From: CBDCKN01 sp965219035
GTDB taxonomy: Bacteria; Gemmatimonadota; Gemmatimonadetes; Longimicrobiales; Gaopeijiaceae
DNA: 64,000 nucleotides
Assembly: GCA_965219035.1 (NCBI GenBank)
Contig: CBDCMR010000001.1
Location: 62,001 to 126,000 of the forward strand
Reading direction: 5' to 3'
This document shows, in pieces, positions 28,222-37,844 of this stretch; the first letter of the stretch is position 1; the number at the start of each line of letters is the position of its first letter. Made by a program: the position numbers and the translations under genes. The notes below the pieces were generated by a model. It was not told the origin of the DNA. It did no database searches and saw only the letters and a program-made list of their open reading frames with translations.

Positions 28222-29328
28222 ATGAAGATCACTCGGCTCTCCGCCTATCGGGTCGACCTGCCCCTCCACGAGGGCAGCTACAACTGGTCCGGGGGCAAGT
28301 CCGTCTCCGTGTTCGACAGCACGATCGTTAGGCTGGAGACCGACGAGGGCCTGATGGGGTGGGGCGAGGTGTGCCCTCTGGGCCCCTTCTACCTCCCGGC
28401 CTACGCCGGCGGAGTGCGGGCCGGGCTGAAGGAGTTGGCGCCCCACCTCATGGGCATGGATCCCACGGAGCTCGGGAAGCTGAATCACGCCATGGATGCG
28501 GCCCTGAAGGGCCATCCCTACGTGAAGTCACCCGTGGACATGGCGTGCTGGGACATCCTGGGGAAGGTCGCGGGACAGCCCGCGTGCGTGCTCCTGGGTG
28601 GCCGCTACGGAGAGGACTTCGTGCTCTACAGGGCCATCTCCCAGGAGAGCCCCGAGGCCATGGCGGGTCGCGTGGCCGGGTACCGGGACGAGGGGTACCG
28701 CAGATTCCAGCTGAAGGTCGGCGCCGACCCCGAGGAGGACATCGAGCGGATCCGGGCCGTCGCCGCAGTGCTCGAGCGGGGCGACATCCTCATCGCCGAC
28801 GCCAACACCGGCTGGCTGCCCCACGCCGCCGCCAGGGTGGTGCGGGGCGTCCGTGACGTGGATGTCTACATCGAGCAGCCCTGCCTGAGCTACGAGGAGT
28901 GTCTCTCCATCAGGCGGCGTACCGACCACCCCTTCGTGCTGGACGAGAGCATCGACGGGATGGAAGCCCTCCTGCGGGGTCGTGCCGACCTGGCCATGGA
29001 CGTGGTCAACATCAAGATCAGCAAGTTCGGTGGGCTCACGAAGGCCAGGCAGGCCAGGGACCTGTGCACGTCCATGGGGATCGCCATGACCCTGGAAGAC
29101 GCCTGGGGTGGCGACATCACGACGGCCGCCATCGCCCATCTGGCCCACAGCACCCTACCGGAGTTCCTGTTCACCGCCACGGACTTCAACAGTTACGTCA
29201 CGGTGAGCACGGCAGACGGTGCGCCCCAGCGCCAGGACGGCCGCATGAGAGCGTCCGAGTCGCCGGGCCTCGGCGTGGAGCCCCGCCCCGACATCCTGGG
29301 CGAGGCGCTCGTGGACGTGAGCGCCTGA
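28222..29328 (+). CDS. Enolase-superfamily enzyme (MR/MLE), proline-derivative racemase/dehydratase-like
   Basis: 368 residues, complete. Enolase-superfamily markers: FQLKVG (catalytic Lys), LIADANTGW, YIEQP and VLDESI (three metal ligands), NIKISKFGGLTKARQ (second Lys) and LEDAWGGDITTAAIAHLA. The last segment and overall spacing resemble 4-hydroxyproline-betaine 2-epimerase and cis-3-hydroxy-L-proline dehydratase subgroups; the exact substrate is uncertain. It is intact although it borders the fragment-rich region. Confidence 0.85.
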   Translation: MKITRLSAYRVDLPLHEGSYNWSGGKSVSVFDSTIVRLETDEGLMGWGEVCPLGPFYLPAYAGGVRAGLKELAPHLMGMDPTELGKLNHAMDAALKGHPYVKSPVDMACWDILGKVAGQPACVLLGGRYGEDFVLYRAISQESPEAMAGRVAGYRDEGYRRFQLKVGADPEEDIERIRAVAAVLERGDILIADANTGWLPHAAARVVRGVRDVDVYIEQPCLSYEECLSIRRRTDHPFVLDESIDGMEALLRGRADLAMDVVNIKISKFGGLTKARQARDLCTSMGIAMTLEDAWGGDITTAAIAHLAHSTLPEFLFTATDFNSYVTVSTADGAPQRQDGRMRASESPGLGVEPRPDILGEALVDVSA

Positions 29329-29397
29329 CGGTGCCCGTGACGCCCTTTGAAAATCAGTACTTTTTCCTTGGCTTCGGACCAGAAATAATCTGCTATC

Positions 29398-31560
29398 TTG
29401 ACTAAACCAATGACTACTCTGTTAAAACTAAACGCATTAAAAGCTTTACTCCGGCATCTGATTGGGATCGGGTTAGTACTCGCCTTTGCCCTTCTGGTAA
29501 TCGGTTGTCAGGAAACAGTAGAAAAAAAACCTTCGAATAATCAGGACGTAGTCCCGGCTGAAGCCGAAGCACGTCTACGGGCGATTTTCGAGCGGAATGA
29601 GTTCGATGCCAGGACCTTTAATGCAACCTGGCTTGCTGACGGTTCTGGTTACACAGTAATGGAGCTTGATTCGGGCACGAACGCACGTGTACGCGCACGT
29701 TATGATGTCGTCAGCGGCGAACGCAGTGTGCCGGAGTCACTACAAAGAGAAATGAGAGGCAGCATTTCCCCCGACGGCCAGCGCAGCCTTTACACCGATC
29801 AAGGGAACCTGGTTGTTCGGGATATCCGCAGCAACCGGACGATTCAAATTACGGAGGACGGGACCGTTGACGCGATTTCGAATGGTAACGCGGTCTGGAG
29901 TCCCGATGGAAAGCGGATTGCTTATGTGCAGAGGGACCAGTCCAATGTCCGGCTGAGGCCGACGCTCGTCCCGGGTGATCCAACGTATCCGGAGGTTAGA
30001 GCAGTCCGGTATGCCAGGGTAGGCGGGACCATTGCAACCTTACGCGTTGGCGTCGTTGATGCCACGGGAGGCAACACGCGCTGGCTCTCCATTCCGGCGT
30101 CTGCAGAGGGTTATTATCTCGGGCAGGTGAGTTGGGCTGAGAATTCAGACGAGGTATTGGTAGAAAAGCTTAGCCGCGGCAGGGATGAACGTGACTTTCT
30201 GATTGGTAACGCCCAGACCGGCCAGGTCACCAGTATCTACCACGAATCCGATTCGGCATGGGTTGTTGGCAGCCGAGGGAATGGCGGGCTGAAGTGGATC
30301 CGTGGTGGCGGTGCGTTCATCGTATTGAGCGAAAAAGATGGCTGGCGCCGAGCCTACGTCTACTCGCGCGATGGAAAGGAGCAAGCGGTATTAACGCCCG
30401 GCGGCGTCGATATTATTTTGAGTAAGGGCTTCCATCAGACGGTGCCTGGTAGAAATATTGAACATGGCATGGTGGATGAAGGTGGAGGGCGGTTTTACTA
30501 CTATGCATCCCCTGACAACGCTACCCAGAAGTATCTTTATCGCGTGCCGCTGAACGGGAGCGGAGAAACCGAACGGATTACGCCCGCGGACCAGCCAGGC
30601 TTCCACGATTATGACTTCTCCCCTGACTACAGATGGGCATTCCACACCTACTCCAACTTTGACACACCTCCGGTCACCGAACTCGTGGAGATGCCGGAGC
30701 ACCGGATGGTTCGCGTTCTGGAAGACAATAATGAGCTGCGCGCTAAAACGGAGACATTGGTTTCCCGGCCAACAGAGTTTATTCAACTCGATATCGGCGA
30801 CAACGTGGTGATGGACGCATGGATGATCAAACCTCACGACTTCGATCCGTCCCGAAAATATCCCCTTTTCGTGTATATATATGGTGAGCCGGGCCGTCAG
30901 AAGGTGTTGGACTCGTGGAACATCATCTACACCAACATCAACTACCATCGCGTGATCGCCGACTTAGGCTATCTTGTGGTGTCCATCGACGGCCGTGGTA
31001 CACCTGGGCCGAAGGGGGCAGCATGGCGGCGGGCGATATTCCCTAGCCTTGGCCCACTCTCCAGCGAGGAGCAGGCGGCAGGTGTGCAGGAACTTGGCCG
31101 TACCCGGCCGTACGTCGACATGTCCCGGGTCGGTATATGGGGTTGGAGCGGCGGTGGTTCAAACACCCTTAATGCCATGTTCCGCAAGCCGGATGTTTAT
31201 CACGTAGGGATCGCCGTTGCGCCCAAGCCGCAACCGCACCTCTACCATGGATCTTTCCAGGAGATTTTCATGCGGGCCCCCGAGGAGAACCCCGAGGGAT
31301 ACCGCCAATCCGCTCCGATCAATTTTGCCGAAGGCCTCAAGGGAGACCTCCTGATCATCCATGGCACGGGAGAGACCAATACCCATCTGGAGATCACCGA
31401 GGGATTGGTTGATCGCCTCATCGAGTTGGGGAAGCAGTTTGATTATATGACGTACCCTAACCGCGACCACGGAATCAGCGAAGGCGAAGGCACATCGCTG
31501 CACTTGCGCATGCACATAACACGGTATCTGCTCACGCACCTGCCGCCCGGTCCCCGGTAG
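29398..31560 (+). CDS. S9B dipeptidyl-peptidase IV-like lipoprotein
   Basis: 720 residues from a TTG start. The signal peptide ends in a LLVIGC lipobox. A beta-propeller region (NAVWSPDGKRIAYV, FSPDYRWAFHTYS) is followed by an alpha/beta-hydrolase domain with GIWGWSGGGSNTLNAMF (nucleophile Ser) and YPNRDHGISEGE (His). The acidic triad residue, normally Asp in HGTxDDN, is Glu here (HGTGETNTHLE). Expected activity is removal of X-Pro dipeptides outside the cytoplasm. Codon usage is noticeably less GC-rich than neighbours and the 60 bases upstream are AT-rich, suggesting acquisition. The stop is TAG. Confidence 0.85.
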   Translation: MTKPMTTLLKLNALKALLRHLIGIGLVLAFALLVIGCQETVEKKPSNNQDVVPAEAEARLRAIFERNEFDARTFNATWLADGSGYTVMELDSGTNARVRARYDVVSGERSVPESLQREMRGSISPDGQRSLYTDQGNLVVRDIRSNRTIQITEDGTVDAISNGNAVWSPDGKRIAYVQRDQSNVRLRPTLVPGDPTYPEVRAVRYARVGGTIATLRVGVVDATGGNTRWLSIPASAEGYYLGQVSWAENSDEVLVEKLSRGRDERDFLIGNAQTGQVTSIYHESDSAWVVGSRGNGGLKWIRGGGAFIVLSEKDGWRRAYVYSRDGKEQAVLTPGGVDIILSKGFHQTVPGRNIEHGMVDEGGGRFYYYASPDNATQKYLYRVPLNGSGETERITPADQPGFHDYDFSPDYRWAFHTYSNFDTPPVTELVEMPEHRMVRVLEDNNELRAKTETLVSRPTEFIQLDIGDNVVMDAWMIKPHDFDPSRKYPLFVYIYGEPGRQKVLDSWNIIYTNINYHRVIADLGYLVVSIDGRGTPGPKGAAWRRAIFPSLGPLSSEEQAAGVQELGRTRPYVDMSRVGIWGWSGGGSNTLNAMFRKPDVYHVGIAVAPKPQPHLYHGSFQEIFMRAPEENPEGYRQSAPINFAEGLKGDLLIIHGTGETNTHLEITEGLVDRLIELGKQFDYMTYPNRDHGISEGEGTSLHLRMHITRYLLTHLPPGPR

Positions 31561-32180
31561 GTGTGGTTAGTGTCTGACCCCGCGAGGATTTGAGGTCGCC
31601 TGCAGGCTTTGGTGTGGTTCCCCCCAGGCTGACGTTGGTGAAGGCGACTGGATCCTCGACGAGAAGAAGCCAAAATGCATCAACGTTCTACTTAGCGTTC
31701 CGTTCTGTTTGACCTAAGGAAGGAGCGGCACTGCGAAACGCTTAGATTCGCAGTCGAACCCGCTGGAAGAATGGGGATAGTGGCTCTTAGACTACGTTAC
31801 TCTTCCCGACCCCGACCCTCATTGCAAGACATCCAGTTCCTGTCCTCGCCAGGCGTCGAATTTTCCGGTGCCGCCGGGCCGGGGGGCCTCGAGCGCGACT
31901 TCATACTCTTGCGACCTGAGCGTCGCAGGTCAGTAGGGCTGCCACGCCGAGCGGGTCTGGGAGGAGTCTGCTCAATACCGGGCGCGCCCAGGCAAAGAAG
32001 TTGGATGGTCTTCGTAATCGGTTGCTGGAGGTGGTGGGGAAGCGCCGTCAAGTGACCCTTAATCAGTAGGACCGGGGTTTTCGCCATCCACACCCGCAGG
32101 GCACAAAGTCTTGCGGGCTGCCACACCCAGAGCAGAATGAGCAGCGGCCACGCGAGGAGCGGCGCGATTTCCATTCAGGC
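31561..32180. other. Intergenic region without a supported gene
   Basis: 620 bases between the DPP gene and soxR. A minus-strand frame at 31797-32174 starts with a hydrophobic segment (LLAWPLLILLWVW) but soon becomes arginine/proline-rich with no recognisable family. A short plus-strand frame near 31640-31719 is likewise unassignable. I see no convincing RNA or repeat. Confidence 0.4.
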
Positions 32181-32624
32181 CTACGCGATGTCGCCGATCC
32201 AAAAGCGTGGACCCGGGCCGTAACGAGCTGCCCGGTCGGCCGGGTTCGCTAAGCGGCAGCGTGCGAGTGAGAGACAGCCGCACCCGATGCAGTTGGTAAG
32301 GCCAACATTGAGGCGCTCGAGTTCGGCGATTCGCTGTTCGATTTTCGACCTCCACTCGCGCGAGAGCCGTGACCAATCACGGCCAGTCGGCGTGCCGTCG
32401 GAAGGAAGCTTTCCTAGTTCTGTGTCGATCTCGTCGAGCGTCAGCCCAACGCGCTGCGCGAAAACGATAAACGCGATCCGACGGAGCACTGCCCTTGGGT
32501 AGCGACGGTGTCCCGACCCTGTGCGTTCGGACTTGATGAGCCCTCGGTCTTCATAGTAGCGCAGCGCCGACGCAGCCACGCCGCTGCGACGGGAAGCCTC
32601 ACCGATCGTGATCAACCTGGACAT
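32181..32624 (-). CDS. soxR: Redox-sensing MerR-family activator SoxR
   Basis: 147 residues. The N-terminal MerR helix-turn-helix (TIGEASRRSGVAASALRYYE) and dimerisation helix lead to the 2Fe-2S cluster motif CIGCGCLSLARC (Cys-x2-Cys-x-Cys-x5-Cys), diagnostic for SoxR. Oxidation of the cluster by redox-cycling compounds switches target promoters on by DNA untwisting. It is divergent from the SDR-QueA-like pair and separated by 114 bases containing a matching operator. Confidence 0.94.
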   Translation of the reverse strand: MSRLITIGEASRRSGVAASALRYYEDRGLIKSERTGSGHRRYPRAVLRRIAFIVFAQRVGLTLDEIDTELGKLPSDGTPTGRDWSRLSREWRSKIEQRIAELERLNVGLTNCIGCGCLSLARCRLANPADRAARYGPGPRFWIGDIA

Positions 32625-32650
32625 GACGAAGAAGGTAATCGATCAGGGCC

Positions 32651-32681
32651 TTGACTTCAAGTTCACTTGAACTTGTACCTT
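32651..32681 (+). promoter_or_regulatory. SoxR-type promoter with 19-bp spacer
   Basis: -35 TTGACT at 32651-32656 and -10 TACCTT at 32676-32681 are separated by 19 bases, the over-long spacing characteristic of MerR-family targets. A perfect inverted repeat (TTCAAGT and ACTTGAA around two bases, 32656-32671) fills the spacer and closely resembles the known SoxR box core. It fires rightward into the SDR gene, whose ATG is at 32739. Confidence 0.85.
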
Positions 32682-32738
32682 TGTCGAGATTCGAGTGGTC
32701 CCCCCCATTCCGGAGCACAAGAGCAAAAGGAGCAAGTG

Positions 32739-33455
32739 ATGACCTCCACCAACATATCGACACTGAGTGGCCTACGTGTCGCCGTCACGGGCGGCACGTC
32801 GGGCCTTGGTCTGGCGCTTGTCGAGGCGCTACACGATCGCAGGGCTGCAGTGGCGTTCGTAGCTCGGCAGGAAAAGCGGGTAAGCAAAGTGACACGACAG
32901 CACGTGGGAACCCACGGCATTGCGGGCGACGTGTCACAGAAGGACGCGACCTACCCAATCGCGATGCAGATCACTGCGGCGCTCGGCGGACTCGACGTAC
33001 TCATCAACAATGCATCGACGCTCGGCCCGGTACCACTCGAACTGCTGGCCGACACGGATTCCGAAGACCTGGAGGCGGCGCTGGCCACGAACGTGGTCGG
33101 CCCGTTTCGCCTCACCAAGGCCCTACTCGGGGCACTGGGCGCATCCGCCCGCGAGGGCCGGCCGGCGCTAGTCGTCAACATCAGCAGCGACGCCGCAGTG
33201 ACGCCTTACGCGCGCTGGGGAGCCTACGGAGCGAGCAAAGCAGCACTCTTACATATGAGCCGGATCTGGGACCAGGAACTTCAGGCACACGGGGTGCGGG
33301 TGGAGGCAATCGATCCTGGTGACATGGACACGCCCCTGCACGCCTTGGCCGTGCCCGACGCCGACCCGGCGGACCTGAAGCAACCGGGGGAAGCAGCTCG
33401 GGAAATCGTCGAGTTCATCGAGTTGTTCGCCCAAAGCGCCGTAACCACGACATGA
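32739..33455 (+). CDS. Short-chain dehydrogenase/reductase in the SoxR module
   Basis: 238 residues. Rossmann motif AVTGGTSGLGLALVEAL, then VLINNAS, VVNISSDAAV and the catalytic YGASKAALL (Tyr-xxx-Lys). The ATG at 32739 is preceded by AAAGGAG; the open frame extends upstream to 32667 but that part lies inside the promoter. The stop overlaps the start of the QueA-like gene as ATGA. The substrate is unknown; the SoxR promoter suggests quinone or other redox-active small molecules. Confidence 0.88.
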   Translation: MTSTNISTLSGLRVAVTGGTSGLGLALVEALHDRRAAVAFVARQEKRVSKVTRQHVGTHGIAGDVSQKDATYPIAMQITAALGGLDVLINNASTLGPVPLELLADTDSEDLEAALATNVVGPFRLTKALLGALGASAREGRPALVVNISSDAAVTPYARWGAYGASKAALLHMSRIWDQELQAHGVRVEAIDPGDMDTPLHALAVPDADPADLKQPGEAAREIVEFIELFAQSAVTTT

Positions 33456-34729
33456 AGGCCGCCACTACGCCAGTGCAGCGGGGGCCCGACGCCAGGTTGC
33501 TAGTCGTTCATGCTGACGGCAGGCTCGACCATGCTGCGAGGACGCAGCTGGTTCACCACGTGTCCCCCGGCGACCTGGTCGTCGCGAACGATGCCGCCAC
33601 GATACCGGCGAGCCTCGGCGGCTTCCACGAGCCCAGCGGAGCGGCAATCGAGATACGGTTGGCCGGTCGGCGGTCGCTGGCCGTCGCCGATGTGTACAAC
33701 TTCACCGCGATCGTCTTCGGCGGCGGTGATCATCGGACCCGCACGGAACACCGCGCGCCACCTCCCGCACTTCGGATCGGCGACGCCCTGATGTTGGGAC
33801 CCTTGAAGGCTACGGTGATGAAATTGCTCGGCCACCCGCGGCTCGTAGGGCTGAGCTTCGTTGGGACCCCCGATGAGATCTGGGGCGGCATCGCAAGACA
33901 CGGCACACCGATCCAGTACGCGCACATCGACCAACCGCTAATGATGTGGGACGCCTGGACGCGGGTCGCTGCGCTACCCGTCTCGTTCGAGCCGCCATCC
34001 GCGAGCTTCGTGATCGACTGGGCGTTCCCGAAGGAACTTCAGGCACGCGGAGTCGGCTTCGCGACCTTGACGCTCGCGGCCGGGATTTCGTCGACGGGCG
34101 ATGCAGCACTCGACGCGAGGTTGCCTTTCGATGAGGCATACCATCTGCCCCGGACGACCGTACGGGCGATCTCCCGGACCAAAGTGGGAGGCGGTCGCGT
34201 GATTGCGCTCGGCACCACGGTGACCCGTGCCCTGGAGCACGCGGCGTTGGATGGAGGTGCGCTGCGGCCTGGCGCGGGCCTGGCCACTCAACGCATCGGC
34301 GCACAGACGAGACTCCGTGTGGTCGACGCGATCGTCAGCGGAGCACACGAACCCGGCGAGAGCCACTACCAGCTGCTGTGCGCGTTCGCGAATGACGCGG
34401 TGCTACAGCGTATGAGTCGCGCGCTCAAAAAGGATGGCTATCGCTCGCACGAGTTCGGTGACTCGGTGCTAATCATGCGCCAGCAGGGCAAGTCGTCATT
34501 GAGTAGCAAGCGGCTACAGCAACACCAACGGCAGCCCCAGCGCGATCACCCATCCCGCCGTAATATGGTTCGCGCCAGCCGGCATCGAAGAGATGTTCAG
34601 CAAGATGGCCCGGGACCCAGAACGGTACATGGAGATCGGTGCCGAGTACGGGGTGACGTTCCCGGGGGTCGATGGATGATGAACGCTACTCAACATACTC
34701 AATCATCGGGTGTCGCTTCGATGAGATAG
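33452..34729 (+). CDS. QueA-like protein (SAM:tRNA ribosyltransferase-isomerase family)
   Basis: The frame encodes 425 residues; about 350 match the QueA fold: GDLVVANDAATIPASLGG, LSFVGTPDEIWGGIARHGTP, IQYAHIDQPLMMWDAWTRVA, GVGFATLTLAAGISSTGD, GGGRVIALGTTVTRALE and ESHYQLLCAFA. QueA makes epoxyqueuosine on tRNA, but this copy is divergent and translationally coupled to an SDR behind a SoxR promoter, so it may act on something else. The natural end is probably near DSVLIMRQ (about 34490); the last ~80 residues are low-complexity and overlap a cupin remnant in another frame, indicating a downstream deletion joined the genes. Confidence 0.75.
   Translation: MKAATTPVQRGPDARLLVVHADGRLDHAARTQLVHHVSPGDLVVANDAATIPASLGGFHEPSGAAIEIRLAGRRSLAVADVYNFTAIVFGGGDHRTRTEHRAPPPALRIGDALMLGPLKATVMKLLGHPRLVGLSFVGTPDEIWGGIARHGTPIQYAHIDQPLMMWDAWTRVAALPVSFEPPSASFVIDWAFPKELQARGVGFATLTLAAGISSTGDAALDARLPFDEAYHLPRTTVRAISRTKVGGGRVIALGTTVTRALEHAALDGGALRPGAGLATQRIGAQTRLRVVDAIVSGAHEPGESHYQLLCAFANDAVLQRMSRALKKDGYRSHEFGDSVLIMRQQGKSSLSSKRLQQHQRQPQRDHPSRRNMVRASRHRRDVQQDGPGPRTVHGDRCRVRGDVPGGRWMMNATQHTQSSGVASMR
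34563..34679 (+). pseudogene. C-terminal remnant of a cupin-type protein
   Basis: A frame different from the QueA-like gene reads WFAPAGIEEMFSKMARDPER, then YMEIGAEYGVTFPGVDG before TGA at 34677-34679. This is the usual tail of single-domain cupins (PAG-x-E-x-F ... EIAAEYG-x-x-F-x-G). The beta-barrel core is missing. Confidence 0.5.
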
Positions 34730-34823
34730 AGCACTCTCGGAGAACGGCCAGGCGGCAGGAGATAGCAATGCAAAGTGGACATTCGAGCCGGGTCACACGG
34801 CAGCAGCATTCCGCGCGCGGCAC

Positions 34824-35327
34824 ATGATGGTCACGTGGGTGCGAGGCTCCTTCAAGAACGTCCATGGGACCTTGGACTTCGATCCGGAGGACCCGAAGCT
34901 TTCGTCGGTCGAGGCCGCTATCGATGCGGAGGCCATCTGGACGGGCGACCACGATCGTGACGTGCACCTACGATCTCCAGACTTCCTCGATATTGAGTCA
35001 CACCCTCAGATGTCTTTCAAGGGGGATCGCGTGGAGCTCATCGGAGACCATGACTATCTGGTCAGCGGTGATCTCACGATCCGAGGCGTGACTCATGAAG
35101 TGCCGCTCAGAGTCAGGTACCTCGGGAAGTGGCCGACGCCGTGGTGGGAGGAGGTCGACGGAGAGTGGGTCAACAAGGGGCCGAAGCTTCGAGCAGGCTT
35201 CTTGGCCGAGACCGAGATCAATCGACATGACTTCGGAGTGTCGTGGAACGACAAGATCGACAGGGGGGGTGTCGTCGTCGGCGATACCGTGTACATCACG
35301 ATCGACGCCGTTGCCGATGAGGACTGA
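34824..35327 (+). CDS. YceI-family lipid-binding protein, 5' end frameshifted
   Basis: YceI domain (SFKNVHGTLDFDPEDP, DVHLRSPDFLDIESHPQMSF, GDLTIRGVTHEVPLRV, FGVSWNDKIDRGGVVVGDTV). YceI proteins bind isoprenoid-type lipids in a barrel. The coding sequence really begins earlier: the same frame upstream reads AKWTFEPGHTAAAFRARH, the normal YceI N-terminus, but has no start codon. An ATG at 34768 with AGGAG (34757-34761) sits one base out of frame; one added base after it would give a complete 187-residue protein. Annotated here from the first in-frame ATG. Confidence 0.82.
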   Translation: MMVTWVRGSFKNVHGTLDFDPEDPKLSSVEAAIDAEAIWTGDHDRDVHLRSPDFLDIESHPQMSFKGDRVELIGDHDYLVSGDLTIRGVTHEVPLRVRYLGKWPTPWWEEVDGEWVNKGPKLRAGFLAETEINRHDFGVSWNDKIDRGGVVVGDTVYITIDAVADED

Positions 35328-35379
35328 GGTTACGATGCAGGTTTTGGCCGGCGGCTGAGGCTACTCCGGACGGAAGCGC

Positions 35380-35652
35380 GTGGCGAGGCGCTGTCCTGTC
35401 GAGCTCCGTGAACCACGACGTGACGACGCGGAGGGTATTCGTCTCCTGATCCGGGGGGCCTGAGGCGCTTCCCGTCGGCGGAGACCGCAAAGTCTTGGCC
35501 GGGCACATTCCGGTAGTTCCTTCTCACGAAGAGCTCGGGTGTGGCGAAGGGATCGGTGTTGGACTCCCTCCTCTCCACCCAGTAGAAGCGTTGGCCGTCA
35601 CGGTAGCACAGGCCGCTCCTGTCGGGTGCCCAGAGCGGAAGCTCGCTTTCCC
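35380..35652 (-). pseudogene. Remnant of a TolB-propeller C-terminus
   Basis: The minus-strand frame reads ELPLWAPDRSGLCYRDGQRF, then ATPELFVRRNYRNVPGQDFA and VSADGKR. This is the terminal blade found in TolB-like propellers fused to serine/threonine kinases (YRNVPGxDFxVSxDGxRF). A second frame supplies LRVVTSWFTELDRTAP, the usual final segment, so a frameshift lies around 35430-35450. No upstream part is present. Confidence 0.5.
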
Positions 35653-35679
35653 CTGAGATCGAGAGCCGCCGCCGAGGCG

Positions 35680-37843
35680 TCAGCGCCCCCGATCGGGAGT
35701 CCGGACTGGTCGTCCACGACCGTTCCGCCGGATGACGGGCTCGAGGGAAGCGTTCCCCGGTCCCACGACCTGGGAGGCCCAGAACGAACGCTCCTCCGCC
35801 GCAACCAGGAGGGAGGCCGCGTCCGCGGGAAGGAGGAAGCGGCCCTCCTGGAGCCCGCGCACGCTCTCGGAGACTCGTCTGAGGTAGGCGTCCCGTGTCG
35901 GGTAGCGTTCGAGAATCGCGGGGCGGGGATCCCTTGACGCCTCACGGTCGGCCCCGGTGACCGGGAAGTCGAAGACCGACCCCATCCAGCGGGTGAGCAT
36001 CCCGTCGGCTCCCCACGCCTCGGTGCGGAGGTTCCATCCCGTCCGGGTGTCGACCGGTACCGCGATGTCGGGAAGCCTGACTCCCGCCACGTCGTTGCCG
36101 TCCGAGTCTACCGCAGGCACGAGGGTCGTGTAGCGCTCTCCCACCCGGGGCGGCGCGTTGTCGGAGATGCCCGCGGTCCTCCAGCGGGGACCCGGGTCGA
36201 GGCGGATCGGCCGGTAGACCGCGGTCGGCATCCGTGATCCCGGGATGTCCGGGAAGGAGGCCCTGTAGACCTCCAACGTCACGAGCGTACCGTCGTCGAT
36301 CCGGGGGTAGCGGTTCGGAGGCGGCTCGACCCCGTCGGCTACCCATTCGTCGAGCGCGGCGAAGAGTGCGCGGCTGACGGGCCCTCGGCTCAGACGGTTC
36401 AGGGGGTTGTCGTAGTGCCCACCCGTCATGGACGTGTGTGGGGCCCCGGTCACCATGTAGATGCGGACGCTGGGGTCCGGATCGACGTCCCGGGTCCCCT
36501 GGACGTCGGTGTGCAGGAGCGACGCGGCGCGGCTCCAATACTCGGTAGAGGTCTGGAGGAACATCACCTTCGGGACGTTACCCACCGCCCGTGCCCGTTC
36601 GAACATGTCCCCCCGCTCGCCGGTCAGGGGGTCCTCCTGCGGGACCGAGGTGAAGGGGAAGAAATCGGACGGGTAGAGGTTCTCCTCGTGCTGGCTCCCG
36701 TGCCGGGTCGTCTGCCAGAAGCGGTAGTTGAAGAGCCCCTTGCCGCTGCCCGCGACCTCGACAAACACCCCGTCGAAGACCGGGCGGCCTTCGGTGTCCG
36801 TGTTGAAGCCGTCCCAGATGAAGTGGTGCAGGTAGCGGCCCGACTGCGACACGCCGAAGCCGTAGGCCAGGTGGATCGCTCCGGCGAGCGGGTTGGGCTG
36901 CCCCATGTCGTCGGTCTCGGCATACCGGAAGAAGGAGACCGGGTCGCGCACGTTCGCCATGCCCAGCCCCGTCACACGCGGGTTCTCCGCCATGTAGACG
37001 AGGTCGTAGAGCCACCCGAGCCGGAATCCGTTGTGTACGTAGAGTTGGGACGGATCCGGGATGACCTGGCCGTTCTCGTGGCGCGCGAACCCCCACGCGT
37101 CCCTCGGAATCTCCGTCGGGGCGGCGCTCCGGTCGGGGCGCATGGTCAGGGTTACGTTCCCGTTGTCCAGGGTCGCGGAGGGGTACGAAACCGATGCGCC
37201 CCAGTCGAAGGGGATGCTGTAGAGGAGCTGGTCGGCGGACTCGCTGCTCTGGGTGACGAAGTTGTTGCGGTAGAGCTGGTAGCCTCCACTCTCCATCTCG
37301 ACGTAGACCCTTCCCGTGAGGGTCGCGTCGTCGTCGCTCGCCACCGGCACGTCGGTGGTGAGTCGGCCGCCGCCGGGGAGCACGTCACCACTCCAGCCGG
37401 TCCACAGCACCGAGTAGCCACGCTCCATCAGGAAGCCGCTCCCCGCCCGATCGGGGTCGTTGCCGCCGGCACCGTTGAAGGTGCCGAGCGCGACCTTGCC
37501 ACCCCGGTTGGTTCACGTCGTAGAGGAGTCGGCCGCTCCCGCGGGACGGGTCCACAGGCTTGAGTAGGTAGAAGTCCGTGCGGACCTCCACACGGCCTCG
37601 CTGATTGACGGGTGCGTGATGGATGTCGGTGATGCGCTGGTTGGCAGGATCGTCGGGATCCACCTCCAGGTACAGGCTCCCCACGAGCCGCTCGTACGGA
37701 CCGACCTCGCCGAAGGACTGGCCGTCCGCGAACGGCTCCCGGCGGTCGATCTCGATCCGCGCGACCTGGGCGAGCCCCGTCGCCGGCAGGGCGGCCCAGA
37801 CGAGCGTGATCGCGCAGAGGTGGGCTACGCGGGAGCTCTTCAC
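35680..37843 (-). pseudogene. Alpha/beta-hydrolase-domain exported protein, single frameshift
   Basis: Starts at GTG 37843 with a signal peptide (LVWAALPATGLAQ). The first ~115 residues (FGEVGPYERLVGSLYLEVDP, VEVRTDFYLLKPVDPSRGSG) are in one frame; an extra base near 37510 shifts the rest, which continues MERGYSVLWTGWSGD and runs to 35680. Removing one base gives 720 residues without interruption. The nucleophile is in FGVSQSGRYLHHF; the family is the large alpha/beta hydrolase_10-type group, substrate unknown. It follows the cyclophilin gene by one base. Confidence 0.75.
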
Positions 37844-37844
37844 C

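Noticed and set aside
31797..32174. Possible small membrane protein downstream of soxR
   Set aside because: Only the first ~20 residues are hydrophobic; the rest is Arg/Pro-rich low complexity without homology I can recognise.
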